A stretch of 8,863 nt of DNA from Gammaproteobacteria bacterium. GTDB taxonomy: Bacteria > Pseudomonadota > Gammaproteobacteria > HK1. The stretch lies in the NCBI GenBank assembly GCA_020444775.1, contig JAGRHX010000554.1:1-8863 (forward strand). The letters run 5' to 3'. Below the pieces are notes generated by a model. That model was not told the origin of the DNA. It saw only the letters and a program-made list of their open reading frames with translations, and ran no database searches. The stretch's first letter is position 1, and each line of letters opens with the position of its first letter. The position numbers and the translations under genes are program-made. Below, piece after piece: positions 1 through 6,663 of the stretch.

Positions 1-84
1 GCGCTCGACCTCGGCGAACGGGCCATGCGCTATGTCTGGTCCGAGCACATGAGCGCCGAGCTGCTGCAGCCGCTGCCGGTTTGA
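1..84 (+). CDS. C-terminal end of an unidentified protein (partial)
   Basis: An open frame runs from the first base of the window to a TGA at 82-84 and encodes the last 27 residues of a protein, ending in ELLQPLPV. Nearly every third codon position is G or C, as in the firm genes of this window, which supports a real coding end rather than chance. The piece is too short to assign to a family. It converges on the FAD oxidoreductase gene, with 23 bases between the two stops and no convincing terminator hairpin in that gap. Confidence 0.55.
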   Translation, partial: ALDLGERAMRYVWSEHMSAELLQPLPV

Positions 85-107
85 CGTCAGGCGTTTCCCC
101 AGGTGCC

Positions 108-1664
108 TCAGGCCGGCCGGATCGGCTCCAGCCACGCGTTCAGCTCATCGCTGCAAAATGACAGCGCCTTGGCGCCATAGGCCCAGGGCATCAGCAGCCA
201 TTTGAGTGCGGTCAGCGGCGCGGTGGGCCAACGCTCCGGCAACCAATAGCGAATCGGCTGGCCGATGTCGGCGTGCGCGCGTGCCACCTCGGCCGCCATC
301 AAGCCGCTGACGATGGCACCCTCCACCGTCACTACGTCAATCGGATTGCGACAATAGTCACCGGCCAACAGCAGGTTCGGGATCCCGCAGCGGGTGTCGG
401 GTCGGTACCGCCAGCTGCCGACCTCGTGCACCATCAGTCGGTCGCCGACGTTGGGCTGCAGATAGCTTCGCTGCAGGTCCAGATCGTCGATCTCGAACGG
501 CAGATACTGACGCAGCTCGTCAAGCAGGATGGCCAGCACCCGGCCCTCGGACAGCCGGTCGAAGCCATAGGTCTCGGAAGCGACCACGTTCAGACAGGTG
601 TGTGGCAGATCGGGCCAGAGCTGCGCATTGTCGATGAAGGTGAGCTGGTGTTCCGAATCGAGCAGCACCACGTGCTCGCGCGGCAGACCTGCGATGCTGC
701 GTCGGAAGGCCAGATCCAGCGAGACCATGGGCTCCGAGCGCAGCTCGCCGATCCGTGCCAATCCCGGGTCGCGCTCCAGCAGCGGCTCGTCGAGCAGCGT
801 GACCACGGCCTGCGGTGGCAGGGTCAGGATCAGATCACCCTCGATCTCCAGTCGCTCCTCGCCAAGCGCTCGGGCGACGCCCTCCTGTGCCTCGCTGGGC
901 GAACGGTCGTAGCGCACGCAGCGCAGCGCGGCGACACGGCCCTGCTCATCGAGCAGCAGGCGCTCGATACGGGTCAGCGTCCTGATTTCCACGCCGAGCG
1001 CGCGCAGCCGCTGCTCCCAGGGTGCGATCAGCACATCGTGCACACCACCACGCATCACCCACATCATCGGGCTCGGTTGCTTGAAGCCGTTGCGGATGAA
1101 GGCTTGATAGGTGCGCGCGGAGGTGTTGTAGCTGGCCGAGGAGAAGGCCTTGGCGAGGGTGCGATGATGGTGGATGGCGGCTTCACGACTCATGTACGGA
1201 CGTGAGGCCATGAAGCCGTTCACGCTGATGGTGTCGAGGAAGGCGCCGCGATGCAGCGGATGGGTGATCAGATCCAACAGCGAGTAGCTGTAGATCCACA
1301 TGTCGGCCGGCGACAGCACGCCGGCGGCGAGATTGCGCAACAAGCTGTCCGGCGCGCCGACGTTGCTCAACGCACGGGTGCGTGGGAACTCGCCTTTGCG
1401 CAGGTAGTGCAGCGAGGTTCGTGGCTCGAAGGCATCGATGACGCCGAGCTCGCCGGCAATCTGCCAGAAGTTGTGGTACCAGTTCACGAACATGTGATAA
1501 GCATGCTCGTGGAAGCGAGCGGTCCGACGGCTGTACTGCGCGCCCAGCTTGCCGCCCAGATATTCGTCCTGTTCGATGAGCGTGACTGGTATGCCGCGTT
1601 CGGCGAGTCGCAGGGCTGCCGCCATCCCCGCGACGCCGCCACCGGCGATGACGACCCGTTTCAA
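108..1664 (-). CDS. FAD-dependent oxidoreductase, phytoene desaturase / amine oxidase-like
   Basis: Predicted 518-residue flavoprotein. The N-terminus carries a Rossmann dinucleotide-binding motif, GGGVAG at residues 8-13, with the ribose-binding Glu31 at the end of the second strand and the GGKLG turn typical of carotenoid desaturase and monoamine oxidase-like enzymes. A His/aromatic-rich stretch follows (about 52-68). The C-terminus has the second FAD-binding motif, LLLAGDY (Gly435, Asp436) followed by VEGAIVSG, as in phytoene desaturases and hydroxysqualene dehydroxylase (HpnE)-type enzymes. Expected chemistry is desaturation or oxidation of a hydrophobic, perhaps isoprenoid, substrate; the actual substrate is unknown. 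TTG at 1664 is chosen as the start because it immediately precedes the Rossmann strand and has a GAGGA site 7 bases upstream. The frame stays open to 2117, but that extension overlaps the opposite GMC gene and looks non-coding. The gene is divergent from the GMC oxidoreductase, which suggests co-regulation. Confidence 0.85.
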   Translation of the reverse strand: MKRVVIAGGGVAGMAAALRLAERGIPVTLIEQDEYLGGKLGAQYSRRTARFHEHAYHMFVNWYHNFWQIAGELGVIDAFEPRTSLHYLRKGEFPRTRALSNVGAPDSLLRNLAAGVLSPADMWIYSYSLLDLITHPLHRGAFLDTISVNGFMASRPYMSREAAIHHHRTLAKAFSSASYNTSARTYQAFIRNGFKQPSPMMWVMRGGVHDVLIAPWEQRLRALGVEIRTLTRIERLLLDEQGRVAALRCVRYDRSPSEAQEGVARALGEERLEIEGDLILTLPPQAVVTLLDEPLLERDPGLARIGELRSEPMVSLDLAFRRSIAGLPREHVVLLDSEHQLTFIDNAQLWPDLPHTCLNVVASETYGFDRLSEGRVLAILLDELRQYLPFEIDDLDLQRSYLQPNVGDRLMVHEVGSWRYRPDTRCGIPNLLLAGDYCRNPIDVVTVEGAIVSGLMAAEVARAHADIGQPIRYWLPERWPTAPLTALKWLLMPWAYGAKALSFCSDELNAWLEPIRPA

Positions 1665-1671
1665 TCGCGAA

Positions 1672-1676
1672 TCCTC
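1672..1676 (-). promoter_or_regulatory. Ribosome binding site fixing a TTG start
   Basis: On the minus strand the sequence reads GAGGA, then 7 bases, then TTG AAA CGG. This site supports the TTG at 1664 as the start of the FAD oxidoreductase. No ATG or GTG lies close to the start of the conserved Rossmann fold. Confidence 0.6.
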
Positions 1677-1692
1677 GGTTGGTGCCGTGCAG

Positions 1693-1718
1693 GATCCGGT
1701 CAGCGAAGCCGCCGGATC
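1693..1718. promoter_or_regulatory. Inverted repeat in divergent intergenic region (possible operator)
   Basis: The 143-base region between the divergent FAD oxidoreductase and GMC genes contains GATCCGG (1693-1699) and its exact complement CCGGATC (1712-1718), with a 12-base spacer. The half-site centres are 19 bases apart, close to two helical turns, as expected for a dimeric regulator. No regulator gene is present in the window and no clear -35/-10 pair was seen, so the operator role is inference. Seven-base arms can also occur by chance in GC-rich DNA. Confidence 0.25.
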
Positions 1719-1807
1719 GCACAGATGGTAGCCATAGGTCGTGTCGGTTGTGCAAGCGGGCCCGCGCCGCAACGCCCTCGCTGCAGGCGCTGGAGCGGGA
1801 CGTACCC

Positions 1808-3439
1808 ATGCCATCGATGAACACACGGACGAGGGACCAGCCGGTGCGTCAGGAACAGGAATTCGACTACATCGTCGTCGGCGCGGGCTCGGCCGGCGCG
1901 ATCGTCGCCCGGCGTCTGAGCGACGATCCCGATTGCCGGGTGCTGTTGATCGAGGCCGGTGGTCCGGACAGCGCCGGCTGCATCCGCGATCCATGCATCC
2001 CGCAGGTGTTCCAGGCACGCGAGGACCGGTCAATCTCGCGCAACAACGTCGTGGCCCGCCCCGAGCCGATGCCGGCCACGGCGACGCCGGCACAATGGGC
2101 CGGCGGCTATTGGCCATCCCTCTACACCGGCATCGTGCGTGGCGGCACCAGCGCGATCAACGGCTCGGTATACATACGCGGCAATCGTCGTGACTACGAC
2201 CACTGGGCGGCGCTCGGCAACCACGGTTGGTCGTACCAGGAGGTGTTGCCGCTGTACCGACGCTCCGAGAGTTTCGAGGCCGGCGAGTGCGCGTATCACG
2301 GTGGCGACGGGCCGTTGCCGATCCGGCGCATGTTCACGGAATCGCCGCTGGCCCGGGCCTGGACGCAGGCCGCCTGTGAGCTGGGTTACGACGGTCCGGA
2401 CTGGGACTTCAACGGGGCCCGCCAGGAGAATGGCGCGGGCCTGTATCAGCTCAATGTGCGCGCCGACAATGTCCGCGCTACCTCGGCCATCGCCTTCCTG
2501 GACCCGGTGCTCGGGCGTGCGAATCTGGTCGAGAAGCTACATACCAGCGTCTGTCGCGTGCGCTTCGAAGGACGGCGCGCGGTAGGCGTGGATTGCCTGG
2601 ACCGGGCCGCGGATCCGGACTTCCAGCAAGGCGTCGGGGTGAGCTACCGGGCCAGACGCGAGGTGATCCTGTGCGCCGGCGCGCTCGAAACACCGCGGTT
2701 GCTGATGCTCTCCGGTATCGGTCCCGCGGATCAGCTCCGTGGCCTGCGGATCCCGGTGCGGATGAATCTGCCCGGCGTCGGCCAGAATCTCATGGACCAT
2801 CTGCTGGTGGTGATGTTGTTCGAGGCCCCCGGGCCGATCCAGCGCTCGCGCTGGACCGCGGAGGCCGGGCTGTTCTGTTATTCACCCGATCGCTCGACCG
2901 CGCTGACGCCGGATCTGCAGTTTCATGTCTCGGCCGGTATCGACTACTTCACGCCGCCCGGCCAGCCGCGCGAGAACTGGCTCTGTAGCCCGACCCTGAC
3001 TCAGCCCGAGAGCCGTGGCCATCTGCGCCTGCTGTCGGACGACCCGCGGCATCCGGCCTGGATCCAGTTCAACTATCTGCAGGTCGAGTCGGATCTGAAG
3101 CTGCTCGAGTATGGTCTGCGGCATGCCCGCGAGATCGCCGCGGCCGCCGCGCTCAAGCCCTTCACCCGGCGCGAGATCGGGCCCTCGGCAATGGCCAGCG
3201 GCGCGGACGTCGCGCATTTCCTGCGTGGCGCGGCGCGTACGGTCTGGCATCCGTGCGGCACCTGCAAGATGGGCGTGGACGCGATGGCGGTCGTCGATCC
3301 CGCGCTGCGGGTCTATGGCGTGGAGGGCTTGCGGGTGGCGGATGCGTCGATCATGCCGCGCATCACCACCGGCAACACCTTTGCCGCCTGCACGCTGATC
3401 GGCGAGAAGGCGGCGGCGATGATTGCCGGGCGGGCCTGA
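1808..3439 (+). CDS. GMC family FAD-dependent oxidoreductase (alcohol/choline dehydrogenase-like)
   Basis: Predicted 543-residue cytoplasmic flavoprotein of the glucose-methanol-choline family, full length for the family. Features in order: FAD-binding GAGSAG at 25-30 with Glu49; GMC signature 1 around GGTSAIN (112-118) and YIRGNRRDYD; GMC signature 2, GALETPRLLMLSGIGP (291-306); and the C-terminal substrate domain with WHPCGTCKMG (active-site His481) and TTGNT (Asn523), giving the His/Asn pair seen in choline dehydrogenase-type members. It should oxidise an alcohol to an aldehyde or ketone; the substrate is not predictable. ATG 1808 is preferred, with GGAG 12 bases upstream, but ATG 1817 (residue 4) is possible. 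About 18 residues precede the FAD fold. There is no signal peptide. It is convergent with the encapsulin gene, the stops being 8 bases apart. Confidence 0.92.
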   Translation: MPSMNTRTRDQPVRQEQEFDYIVVGAGSAGAIVARRLSDDPDCRVLLIEAGGPDSAGCIRDPCIPQVFQAREDRSISRNNVVARPEPMPATATPAQWAGGYWPSLYTGIVRGGTSAINGSVYIRGNRRDYDHWAALGNHGWSYQEVLPLYRRSESFEAGECAYHGGDGPLPIRRMFTESPLARAWTQAACELGYDGPDWDFNGARQENGAGLYQLNVRADNVRATSAIAFLDPVLGRANLVEKLHTSVCRVRFEGRRAVGVDCLDRAADPDFQQGVGVSYRARREVILCAGALETPRLLMLSGIGPADQLRGLRIPVRMNLPGVGQNLMDHLLVVMLFEAPGPIQRSRWTAEAGLFCYSPDRSTALTPDLQFHVSAGIDYFTPPGQPRENWLCSPTLTQPESRGHLRLLSDDPRHPAWIQFNYLQVESDLKLLEYGLRHAREIAAAAALKPFTRREIGPSAMASGADVAHFLRGAARTVWHPCGTCKMGVDAMAVVDPALRVYGVEGLRVADASIMPRITTGNTFAACTLIGEKAAAMIAGRA

Positions 3440-3447
3440 TCAGCGGA

Positions 3448-4398
3448 TCACAGATACTTGATGGCCACTGCCGGGGTGTGGCGCTTGACGCGCAAGGCCA
3501 GTCGATGGCGTAGCCGGAATTGATTGCGGCCGTGGTCGTCCACGCGCAGAAAGCCAAGCTCGTAGCGGGAGAACGGCGTGGCTACGTCGATGTTGTTGCC
3601 GCCCAGCGCAATAACCAACCCTTCGTTCTCGGTCAGAGAACGACAGCCGCCGAAACTCTGGATGTCGCTGGGCAGCAGGTCTACGGCCTTGATGCGTGAG
3701 TTCTCCAGGGGCGTTTGAGCGTCAGCGTACTTCGTGGGATGCGTGAGCAACGCATAGGGACCGTACTGCTCGGCGCTGAACAAGGTCGCAATGGCATTGT
3801 TGACCGGCTCGACCAGGTTGCTCGCCCAGCGCGTTCGAGAACCTGGAGGGAGATTGGTAACGCGTCTGACTTCGAAGTTCGTTGAGTAGACACTCGCCGC
3901 GCGCCGTGCGTACTCGGCCAGACCTTCGAATCCATGACCGCTGCGAACCGTGACGATGCTTGGCCAGAGCGCGGAGATGTTGGGGTCTGGTGGTATGGTC
4001 ACCGGCGCGGTGAACGTGTTGTTCAGACTCGGTGCTCGTGACGGACCCGTGGGCACGCCGCGCTCGCCCTGCAACACCACCATGTCCTCGGCCTGGGCCA
4101 GTGCGCGCGCTGCCCCCATTGCGGCCGCACGCGCCTCGTGGTGACTGGCCTCGCGTGCCATCTGCTCATCGGAGAGAGCGAAGGTGGTGCTGATCTCGAC
4201 CACCGGCGTGGTCAGGTCCTGGGCGACCATTGAGTTGTCCTCATCGAAGTAGTCGACCAGGACCACGGTGTCGGTCGCGCCGATCTCGACCTGCGGAATG
4301 AACTGACGGGTCACCGCGCCGCGTGCCGCCTCCTCGGCGATGGCCTCACGGATGCCTTCCCAGAGCGCCGGATCCCATTGCGGCCCTTGCGTGTTCAT
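3448..4398 (-). CDS. Encapsulin-like HK97-fold shell protein (Linocin_M18-like)
   Basis: Predicted 316 residues. The N-terminal amphipathic helix and strand (residues 8-38; Trp13, RQFIPQVEI) match the encapsulin N-terminal arm that binds cargo peptides in family 1. Then come an E-loop-like segment (41-66), the VVEISTTFAL strand (66-75), a long spine helix (77-106) and EDMVVLQGERG (104-114), equivalent to the EDEVIFRG region of Thermotoga encapsulin. The last 115 residues align well by eye: YGPYALLTHP (212-221), NEGLVIALGG (258-267), and the final strands through HTPAVAIKYL. Encapsulins self-assemble into icosahedral protein nanocompartments. This one is longer than the usual 260-280 residues, mainly through residues about 115-190. 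No capsid protease, portal or terminase lies nearby, which argues against a prophage. An AAGGAG site sits 10 bases before ATG. GC content is lower than in the neighbours (see findings). Cargo is not identified. Confidence 0.82.
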   Translation of the reverse strand: MNTQGPQWDPALWEGIREAIAEEAARGAVTRQFIPQVEIGATDTVVLVDYFDEDNSMVAQDLTTPVVEISTTFALSDEQMAREASHHEARAAAMGAARALAQAEDMVVLQGERGVPTGPSRAPSLNNTFTAPVTIPPDPNISALWPSIVTVRSGHGFEGLAEYARRAASVYSTNFEVRRVTNLPPGSRTRWASNLVEPVNNAIATLFSAEQYGPYALLTHPTKYADAQTPLENSRIKAVDLLPSDIQSFGGCRSLTENEGLVIALGGNNIDVATPFSRYELGFLRVDDHGRNQFRLRHRLALRVKRHTPAVAIKYL

Positions 4399-4408
4399 GA
4401 TTCCCGTT

Positions 4409-4414
4409 CTCCTT
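4409..4414 (-). promoter_or_regulatory. Strong ribosome binding site of the encapsulin-like gene
   Basis: On the minus strand AAGGAG lies 10 bases before the ATG at 4398. It is the best Shine-Dalgarno match in the window, consistent with strong translation of a shell protein needed in many copies. The start it selects also matches the expected encapsulin N-terminal helix. Confidence 0.6.
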
Positions 4415-4542
4415 GTGCCATGACCGGTTTCAGGTCGATTCCATCGCGCACGGCCACGCCGACCGTCGTCAGTCTGGTAGGAAACAACGATTTTCGTGCG
4501 TTGACAAGGGCTCTACCCGCGCATCACCCTTGATTGAACGGG

Positions 4543-4561
4543 CCGAACACACAGCGTTCGG
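4543..4561. promoter_or_regulatory. Short dyad upstream of the unknown gene (possible operator)
   Basis: CCGAAC (4543-4548) and GTTCGG (4556-4561) are exact complements separated by 7 bases. They lie in the 210-base divergent region between the encapsulin-like gene and the unknown gene, 47 bases before the latter's ATG. This could be an operator or a leader hairpin serving either gene. A six-base arm is weak evidence. Confidence 0.22.
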
Positions 4562-4608
4562 GATGGTGGATACGGAACCGTTCAGGGGCATGCACAGGGG
4601 AACTACAA

Positions 4609-5571
4609 ATGGATATCCGGCGAGGGCTTGCCGTATCGGCTACGCAGGCAGGGGGCGTGGAGCCGGCCCCCACCTTCAGCGACGATGGCCGATTGACCAA
4701 TCCGCAGTACTGGGACTGGGTCGCACGCCACGACCCGCGCTACCACCCGGACAGCATCGTGCTCGATGTGCAGGGCCGCAAGCTGCGCTTCAAGACGCCG
4801 CTGGAAGTGTGGGGCGCGTCCACCCTGGTGCTCGAAGGGGTCGCCGATGCGGTGCGTACCCAGGCCGAGCTGAACCGGCACATGCGTGACGAGCGGGTCC
4901 GGCTGGTCGAGCACGGCGGTGAGATGAAGGCCTCGATACGGATCATCGCCACCCACTATGCCGGCGGCACACTGGGGCCGGTCAGGACGCTGCACTCGGC
5001 AATCGTGCTCGAGCCCCGTGACCAGCGCGAGGCCTTCACCATCATGTACTGGCGCTACTACAGCGACTCCATCTACAACTACCTGTTCAAGGACCAGATC
5101 TGGGGTGTGACCAACACCTGGCTGCCGGTTGGCGGGGTCGAGCACTTCTTTGGCGATCCGAGCCGCAAGATGGCGCGGGTCGCGGTGATGACCGGACGCG
5201 GTGAGCAGTTTGGCGCCAGCGACTATCTGACCAACACCCCGGCCCGCGAGCGTGACGAGCATCGCGGCGCGGGTCTGGAGCTGTGTTGGGATCCAGGCCG
5301 GATCCTCGATGTGCGGCCCTATGAGATGACCGATGGCGCCTACGTGAGCAAGGCCAACGTCAACCAGAACGTTCGCTACTCACATCATCAGGGGCTGCAG
5401 CTCGTCGGTGAAGAAGGTGACATGGCCTTCGATCCGGCGCGCGGCGATCGGCTGGTCACTCACGGCGCCTACCAACGCGAGCTGGAGCGGGTCGGTTTCG
5501 AGTCGCTACGCTGGCACTTCTATCCGCACTACGACGGCTCGGTGTACATCTATCGCCGCTACGGTGGCTGA
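4609..5571 (+). CDS. Conserved-looking protein of unknown function, 320 residues
   Basis: A firm coding region with strong G/C third-position bias. ATG 4609 is chosen because AGGGGA lies 7 bases upstream; the frame is open further upstream from a TTG at 4534, but that part reads like non-coding DNA. No signal peptide or membrane helix is seen. The protein is rich in Trp, Tyr and His. Notable segments are QYWDWVARHDPRYHP (about 33-47), ATHYAGGTLGPVRTLHSAIV (about 113-132), an aromatic run at WRYYSDSIYNYLF, and a C-terminus ending HYDGSVYIYRRYGG. The AGGTLGPVRTLHS stretch recalls the GPY-E-L segment of acetoacetate decarboxylase-fold beta barrels, but that is only a weak visual hint and I do not recognise the family. 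It is divergent from the encapsulin-like gene and shares its control region, so it is a candidate functional partner. It has no recognisable encapsulin cargo-loading peptide. Confidence 0.8.
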   Translation: MDIRRGLAVSATQAGGVEPAPTFSDDGRLTNPQYWDWVARHDPRYHPDSIVLDVQGRKLRFKTPLEVWGASTLVLEGVADAVRTQAELNRHMRDERVRLVEHGGEMKASIRIIATHYAGGTLGPVRTLHSAIVLEPRDQREAFTIMYWRYYSDSIYNYLFKDQIWGVTNTWLPVGGVEHFFGDPSRKMARVAVMTGRGEQFGASDYLTNTPARERDEHRGAGLELCWDPGRILDVRPYEMTDGAYVSKANVNQNVRYSHHQGLQLVGEEGDMAFDPARGDRLVTHGAYQRELERVGFESLRWHFYPHYDGSVYIYRRYGG

Positions 5572-5631
5572 GAGGTTGTGAAACAGTCCCACGGCCTGCC
5601 GCGACGGCCGTGAGGATGTATCAGAACCTCT
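5571..5631 (+). terminator. Long imperfect hairpin at the end of the unknown gene
   Basis: Arms 5571-5596 and 5606-5631 pair across a 9-base loop: AGAGGTT with AACCTCT, TGA with TCA, ACA with TGT, an isolated C-G pair, and CACGGCC with GGCCGTG. That is 21 Watson-Crick pairs plus one G-U out of 26 positions, with mismatches facing each other. It begins on the last base of the TGA stop, so it is placed as a transcription terminator or 3'-end stabiliser. There is no T-tract, so a classical intrinsic terminator is uncertain. A palindromic repeat or miniature element is the alternative. Confidence 0.55.
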
Positions 5632-5684
5632 GAGCCGTCGGCACGCTCGGCGTGGTCCGCTCCCCAGAGCGCGCCGACGTGCTC
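5632..5684 (-). terminator. Second long hairpin, at the end of the SDR gene
   Basis: GAGC-CGTCGGC-A-CGCTC (5632-5648) pairs with GAGCG-C-GCCGACG-T-GCTC (5667-5684): 16 base pairs, one mismatch, one bulged T at 5680 and an 18-base loop. It abuts the first hairpin and stops 4 bases from the SDR stop codon, so each convergent gene is followed directly by its own hairpin. It lacks a T-tract on either strand. It probably acts as a bidirectional insulator or 3'-end structure; a repeat-element origin is possible. Confidence 0.5.
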
Positions 5685-5688
5685 GCGC

Positions 5689-6474
5689 TCAGACCACCGG
5701 TGACAGACCACCGTCGACGTTGATGGCGGTGCCGGTGACATAGCCGCAGTTGTCCGAGGCCAGGAGAGTGGCCAGCGCCGCGAACTCCTCGGCCTTGCCG
5801 TAACGACCCAGCGGCACGGACTTGCCGAGCTGCGCGTAGTAGCTCTCCAACGAGTCATTGCTGCCGGAGGCGGCGTGTCTTCGCACCCACTGGTCGCTCT
5901 CGATCTTGCCGACCAGCAGGCCGTTCACCAGCACGTTGTGGGGCGCGCCTTCGCCGGCCAGCACCTTGGTCAGGGCCATGCCCGCGGCCCGGCTGACGGC
6001 GGTCGGTGCGCCCTCGGGATTGGGTGCCTTGGCGCCGATGTTCAGCACGTTGATGATGCGTCCCCAGCGCCGGGACTGCATCCCGGGCATTACCAGCCGG
6101 CAAAGGCGGATGGCGCCGAACAGCTTGAGTTCCAGATCGTCCTGCCAGAGCTCGTCGCTGATCTCCAGGAACGCGCCGCGTTGCGAGGTGCCGGCGTTGT
6201 TGACCAGGATGTCCACCTGGCCGAAGGCGCTCTCGGCCGCCGCGAAGGCCTGCTTGCAGCCCTCGGCGCTGGCGACGCTGGTGGACACCGCGATGGCCTT
6301 CACCTTCGGCGCCGCCGCCTGGATCTCCGCAAGCGCCGAATCCAGGGTCTCCTGACGTCGCGCGACGATGGCGACGTTGGCGCCGGAGCGCGCGTACTCC
6401 AGGGCGATGGCCTTGCCGATGCCGGCGCTGCCACCGGTGATGATTGCGCTCCTGCCGTCGAGTCTGACATCCAT
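5689..6474 (-). CDS. SDR-fold protein with non-canonical active site
   Basis: Predicted 261 residues, normal length for a classical short-chain dehydrogenase/reductase. The cofactor fold is intact: TGGSAGIG (13-20), an Arg-rich end of the second strand (ARRQ, 38-41) that would suit NADP(H), and NNAG (92-95). The C-terminal GTAINVDGGL (248-257) is typical of FabG-like members. The catalytic tetrad is not: aligned on W-x6-N-L-x-G, the Asn is Lys117; in the strand after GRIINV the Ser is Asn145; and the YxxxK position reads TAVSR, giving Thr158 and Arg162. It may be a binding or regulatory protein, or may use different chemistry. ATG 6474 is chosen, with AGGAG 10 bases upstream; an upstream in-frame ATG near 6548 has no ribosome site and would encode the tandem repeat. 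Divergent from the acyl-CoA synthetase. Confidence 0.88.
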   Translation of the reverse strand: MDVRLDGRSAIITGGSAGIGKAIALEYARSGANVAIVARRQETLDSALAEIQAAAPKVKAIAVSTSVASAEGCKQAFAAAESAFGQVDILVNNAGTSQRGAFLEISDELWQDDLELKLFGAIRLCRLVMPGMQSRRWGRIINVLNIGAKAPNPEGAPTAVSRAAGMALTKVLAGEGAPHNVLVNGLLVGKIESDQWVRRHAASGSNDSLESYYAQLGKSVPLGRYGKAEEFAALATLLASDNCGYVTGTAINVDGGLSPVV

Positions 6475-6495
6475 CGTGTTCACTCTCCTCTTTCG

Positions 6496-6529
6496 GGGAC
6501 TTGTTGGGGGATTTGTTGGCGGATTGGTC
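6496..6529. repeat. Tandem 12-base repeat upstream of the SDR gene
   Basis: GGGACTTGTTGG (6496-6507) is followed directly by GGGATTTGTTGG (6508-6519), which differs at one base. A decayed partial third copy, CGGATTGGTC, occupies 6520-6529. The repeats lie 22-46 bases before the SDR start, where a regulator or RNA polymerase would bind. They could be iterated binding sites or a slippage product. Confidence 0.5.
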
Positions 6530-6663
6530 GAGTCGGGCCGAGCATGCATGACGCAGCAGCCCGGGGCACGCGCGCTCCGGCGGCGTGCGCGCTCGGGCGC
6601 ATAGCTTATCCTGTCGCGTCGGTCGTGTTGCTCGCGGCCATCGGTCAGAATTGCAGCAGCGAC

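Noticed and set aside
82..89. TGACGTCA palindrome spanning the stop of the partial gene
   Set aside because: An 8-base palindrome overlapping coding sequence between convergent genes; likely chance.
273..1205. Long + strand open frame opposite the FAD oxidoreductase
   Set aside because: An antisense shadow of a GC-rich gene; it has no family motif, and the minus-strand frame carries clear FAD motifs.
1665..2117. Open extension of the FAD oxidoreductase frame upstream of TTG 1664
   Set aside because: It overlaps the firm GMC gene on the other strand, the translation is low-complexity Arg/Pro/Ser, and the Rossmann motif starts right after the TTG with its own ribosome site.
3436..3450. Small stem (TGATC/GATCA) formed by the two stop codons of GMC and the shell gene
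   Set aside because: Only 5 pairs and a direct consequence of facing TGA/TCA codons; too weak for a terminator.
3448..4398. Prophage major capsid interpretation of the shell gene
   Set aside because: No portal, protease, terminase or tail gene is in the window, and the protein has the encapsulin-type N-terminal helix. Genes outside the window could still change this view.
4501..4529. Perfect TTGACA as a sigma-70 -35 box before the unknown gene
   Set aside because: No TATAAT-like sequence lies 16-19 bases downstream (TCACCC/ACCCTT region), so it is not called as a promoter.
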